A DNA stretch of 64,000 nucleotides from Psettodes erumei. Lineage: Eukaryota; Chordata; Actinopteri; Pleuronectiformes; Psettodidae. The stretch spans positions 310,001 through 374,000 of the forward strand of contig JAFBJZ010000864.1 in the NCBI GenBank assembly GCA_016785225.1, in the 5' to 3' direction. The notes below the pieces were generated by a model. That model saw only the letters and a program-made list of their open reading frames with translations. It ran no database searches and was not told where the DNA came from. Both the position numbers and the translations under genes were made by a program. Below are positions 62,201 through 64,000 of the stretch, one piece after another. Numbering within the stretch: the stretch's first letter is position 1; every line of letters starts with the position of its first letter.

Positions 62201-63958
62201 TGCGACGGTGGGTACGTGGGCGAGCATCGCGAGGGAGGACAGTGTTTGCGGCCAGGCAGGACAGGCCGCTGGGATCGTGTGCCCAGGATTTTTGCGCTCC
62301 ACTGAGTATCGGCAGACCAGGCGGAGGCGCTGAGAGTGTGGCGCACAGTAGGAGTCTTGGCGTTGTGCTGGGCATTCTGGGGCTGTGGGAGGCTTGGAGG
62401 TGTCAGTGAGCTGCAGCAGAGAATACACAGAGCTTTAGAAACCACTGACAGGTTTACAGGGGATTAGTTCCTGCAGACTCTGCATTCTCAGATTTGAAGT
62501 GGAGAGAAAGCTTCTTATCTCTAAAGAGCTTATTACACCCCACTGTACATAGGAGCAAAACAATAAGGCATCACAAACAGCCAGACACAAAGGAACAGAA
62601 CACTGATTATATATAATTACTTACCCGCACAGCTGCAAATGCAACAGCAATACGGTGAAACACTGCATAATCAAAGGGATTTTAAGCAGTTAAACAACAT
62701 AACTGCAGAATTTGAAAAAAGTAGCATGTGTACATATATAATTGGATTAGTTTGCTGTGATTTGACCAATGTGGGTTTCACTGTGACTTAGCCGTCTCTG
62801 GCTTACCTTAATGCCCCTGTGCAATGTCATCTAGATTGTAAACATGGCAAACCACTGGAAGAGTATCTGTAGCTAACATTATCAATTCTATCTCCCTGCA
62901 GAGAGAACAGTTCCCCACGATCTGTTCACCCCCCTGCTAATTGGCTCTGTATCAGCAGCAGGCATCCTTTGTCTCGTGCTTATCATGCTGTTCTACAAGT
63001 ACATGCAGGTAAGACAGCTTACTTGGCACACCCTCTTTCATCAAATTTGGCAACATACGCTAACAAGCCACCAAAAAAAAACAACTGAGTATGTCCAAAG
63101 CCCATGAGTTTACATAAACAACGCGGTATGTTTCACTGTCCTCTTTTTTTGTCTGCAGAAACCCAAATACCAGATTCAGTGGAAAGTTATCGAGGGCATC
63201 CATGGAAACAACTATGTTTACATTGACCCCACCCAGCTGCCGTACGATCATCAGTGGGAGTTTCCGAGAAACAACTTGCGTTTTGGTGAGCGCCATGCCC
63301 TCCTTTGTCAAAAAACACCTGCCGTGTTTGCCTTGACTAGCCCTCCATGATTCCATGTGTTTGTCATTTATGACAGAATGTGTGTCCTGGTTGTCACGTC
63401 TAATGTGTGAATCAGCGTAGGAGCAACGTGATGTGGAGATAAATGGGGGTTTTGTCTCAGTTTTAGTCTCAGTAATAAAGTCAGATATTGGAGTTGGCAT
63501 GACATTATCGTCGCTGCCCTCCGGCTACCTCATGCTGATTGATAGACACTATTTTCTAAGTATATGGACACGGCATTAACGCTTTAGCCATGTCTGTGGT
63601 CATTACCGACAAACCAGTTCCACAGCTCATTACTGATGAAACCTCACTCCCTCACTGCAAACATCAAATTGTTGACATATTCTGGGTGTTGTTTTTAACT
63701 ACCCTCCTTAAACAGGATCCTGCGTGTCCTGGAGCCTACGTATGTACACAGCCTGGGGGCTAAAACTGGTGTCTTCCGAGGAACGCTGGCACGGGGCCAG
63801 CTCGAGGGAGAAAAGTGGGAATAACAGTTTTGTGTCTGTCTTCTCGTCTTCAGGAAAGACGCTGGGATCCGGCGCTTTTGGAAAAGTGGTGGAAGCCACG
63901 GCATACGGGCTCTCCAAGGCGGACTCGGTCATGACGGTGGCTGTGAAAATGCTCAAGT
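50239..63958 (+). CDS. kita: KIT (stem cell factor) receptor tyrosine kinase, 5' part
   Basis: Coding exons: 50239-50293, 54075-54338, 55790-56074, 56178-56317, 56978-57149, 57847-58033, 59060-59175, 59459-59573, 61343-61527, 62902-63008, 63159-63285, 63854-63958. Together they are 1,858 nt (619 codons plus one base) in one frame. They correspond to exons 1-12 of the usual 21; the rest lies beyond the window. Order: signal peptide (MEYHWILLSVFLQFTFHPG), five Ig domains, transmembrane (about 518-537), juxtamembrane, and kinase N-lobe to Lys616. Ig4 lacks the canonical cysteines and keeps the homotypic-contact motif LVRLKMSEGG, as KIT does. NNYVYIDPTQLPYDHQWEFPR in the juxtamembrane region is diagnostic for KIT. 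KIT is the surface receptor for Kit ligand in pigment, germ and blood cells. I call it kita rather than kitb from linkage to pdgfra and gsx2. Exon 5 has an alternative in-frame acceptor 21 nt earlier; the exon 2 donor (GTGGCT) is weak. Confidence 0.93.
52007..52041. repeat. Perfect 13-bp inverted repeat
   Basis: AGTATTGTTTCAC at 52007-52019 pairs perfectly with GTGAAACAATACT at 52029-52041 around a 9-nt loop, in kit intron 1. Confidence 0.85.
53390..53622. repeat. Candidate dispersed repeat (hAT-like non-autonomous)
   Basis: The phrases AAGGGTCCCAAGATAAAT and, near the end, GTTGGGAACCACCACTTTAA resemble the ends of a non-autonomous element common in fish genomes. The identification is from memory and uncertain. 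Confidence 0.3.
57392..57525 (-). repeat. Degraded dispersed teleost repeat, reverse orientation
   Basis: Read on the minus strand, the block from CCTAACCAACTACTGG through CTTAACATTTACTC and GTTCTCATCTAAATCTCAGC to AAAATGTCAA follows the same order as the copy at 22914-23090. Confidence 0.5.
57541..57720. repeat. Candidate dispersed teleost repeat
   Basis: The stretch includes AGCTGGACCCGCTTGAGGTT, CTTGAAGACATTTCACCTCT and CACCTGAAAGGCTTCTT. I recall this phrase order, on the opposite strand, from a high-copy fish retroelement fragment. The family is not certain. Confidence 0.45.
58359..58373. repeat. Short (GA)n repeat in kit intron
   Basis: This is a GA dinucleotide run of about 15 bp. 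Confidence 0.7.
60665..60760. repeat. Imperfect tandem duplication, period about 61 bp
   Basis: GGGATT…GACTTGTGATTGGT at 60665-60694 recurs as GGGATT…GATTTGTGATTGGT at 60726-60755. The second copy is partial. It lies within a kit intron. Confidence 0.5.
62136..62178. repeat. Perfect 16-bp inverted repeat
   Basis: GTTTGTCCCTGCCTGG at 62136-62151 pairs perfectly with CCAGGCAGGGACAAAC at 62163-62178 around an 11-nt loop. It sits in a locally GC-rich part of the kit intron before the transmembrane exon. Confidence 0.9.
62902..63285 (+). other. kita: kit transmembrane and juxtamembrane exons
   Basis: Exon 62902-63008 encodes TPLLIGSVSAAGILCLVLIM and on to the basic YKYMQ stop-transfer end. Exon 63159-63285 encodes KPKYQIQWKVIEG, then NNYVYIDPTQLPYD with the two regulatory tyrosines. 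These are the segments that autoinhibit KIT in the family. Confidence 0.95.
63854..63958 (+). other. kita: Start of kit kinase domain (last exon in window)
   Basis: The 105-nt exon encodes GKTLGSGAFGKVVEATAYG (glycine-rich loop) and VAVKMLK with the ATP-binding lysine. It ends in phase 1 at GTAAGC. It has the same size and phase as the equivalent pdgfra exon 27253-27357, reflecting their common ancestry. Confidence 0.95.
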
Positions 63959-64000
63959 GTAAGCGCTGTCAACACACGTGCAAATGCAGTGGAACAAACC

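Noticed and set aside
62074..62445. Several overlapping frames on both strands in the kit intron near 62.1-62.4 kb
   Set aside because: They come from a GC-rich patch with few stops around the perfect hairpin. None matches a known family or has splice support.

Overview
The window looks like teleost fish nuclear DNA, probably from a spiny-rayed (percomorph) species. Reasons: multi-exon vertebrate genes with GT-AG introns, fish-type coding sequences, compact introns, many (AC)n/(GA)n/(GATA)n microsatellites, and dispersed repeats that I recognise as teleost families from memory. It is the fish counterpart of the vertebrate ParaHox/receptor tyrosine kinase block (human 4q12: GSX2, PDGFRA, KIT). 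All three genes are on the + strand.

Layout: 1-10.5 kb is non-coding DNA upstream of gsx2, with microsatellites and candidate regulatory blocks. 10,729-11,680 is the two-exon homeobox gene gsx2. 11.7-16.8 kb is intergenic. A G-rich tract and a plausible non-coding first exon (ending at 17,056) precede pdgfra, whose 28 coding exons run from 19,372 to 32,219, followed by a 3'UTR to about 34.0 kb. 34-50 kb is intergenic, with two CTCF-like motifs, a long near-perfect hairpin and a miniature inverted-repeat element. kit (kita by synteny) starts at 50,239. Its first 12 coding exons are present, from signal peptide through five Ig domains, transmembrane and juxtamembrane segments to the start of the kinase domain. 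The gene runs off the right edge.

The main discovery is the exon structure of pdgfra. PDGFRA normally has five extracellular Ig domains. Here the six exons encoding Ig1-Ig4 occur twice in tandem: cassette A 19,521-23,227 and cassette B 23,320-25,130. They have matching exon order, near-equal sizes and identical intron phases, followed by a single Ig5, transmembrane segment and split kinase. The 28 exons join into one open frame of 1,470 codons, a predicted nine-Ig receptor (human PDGFRA: 1,089 residues, 22 coding exons; six extra exons account for the difference). The cassettes are strongly diverged, so this is not an assembly duplicate. Only 92 bp separate them, which leaves no room for a second promoter and signal-peptide exon. 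Both cassette boundaries are phase 1, so skipping A would give a conventional five-Ig receptor of 1,082 residues.

In function, gsx2 is a patterning transcription factor, while pdgfra and kit are paralogous class III receptor tyrosine kinases (mesenchyme/neural crest, and pigment/germ/blood lineages). Exon boundaries, sequence comparisons to families and repeat identities come from reading by eye and from memory; no search or alignment program was run.
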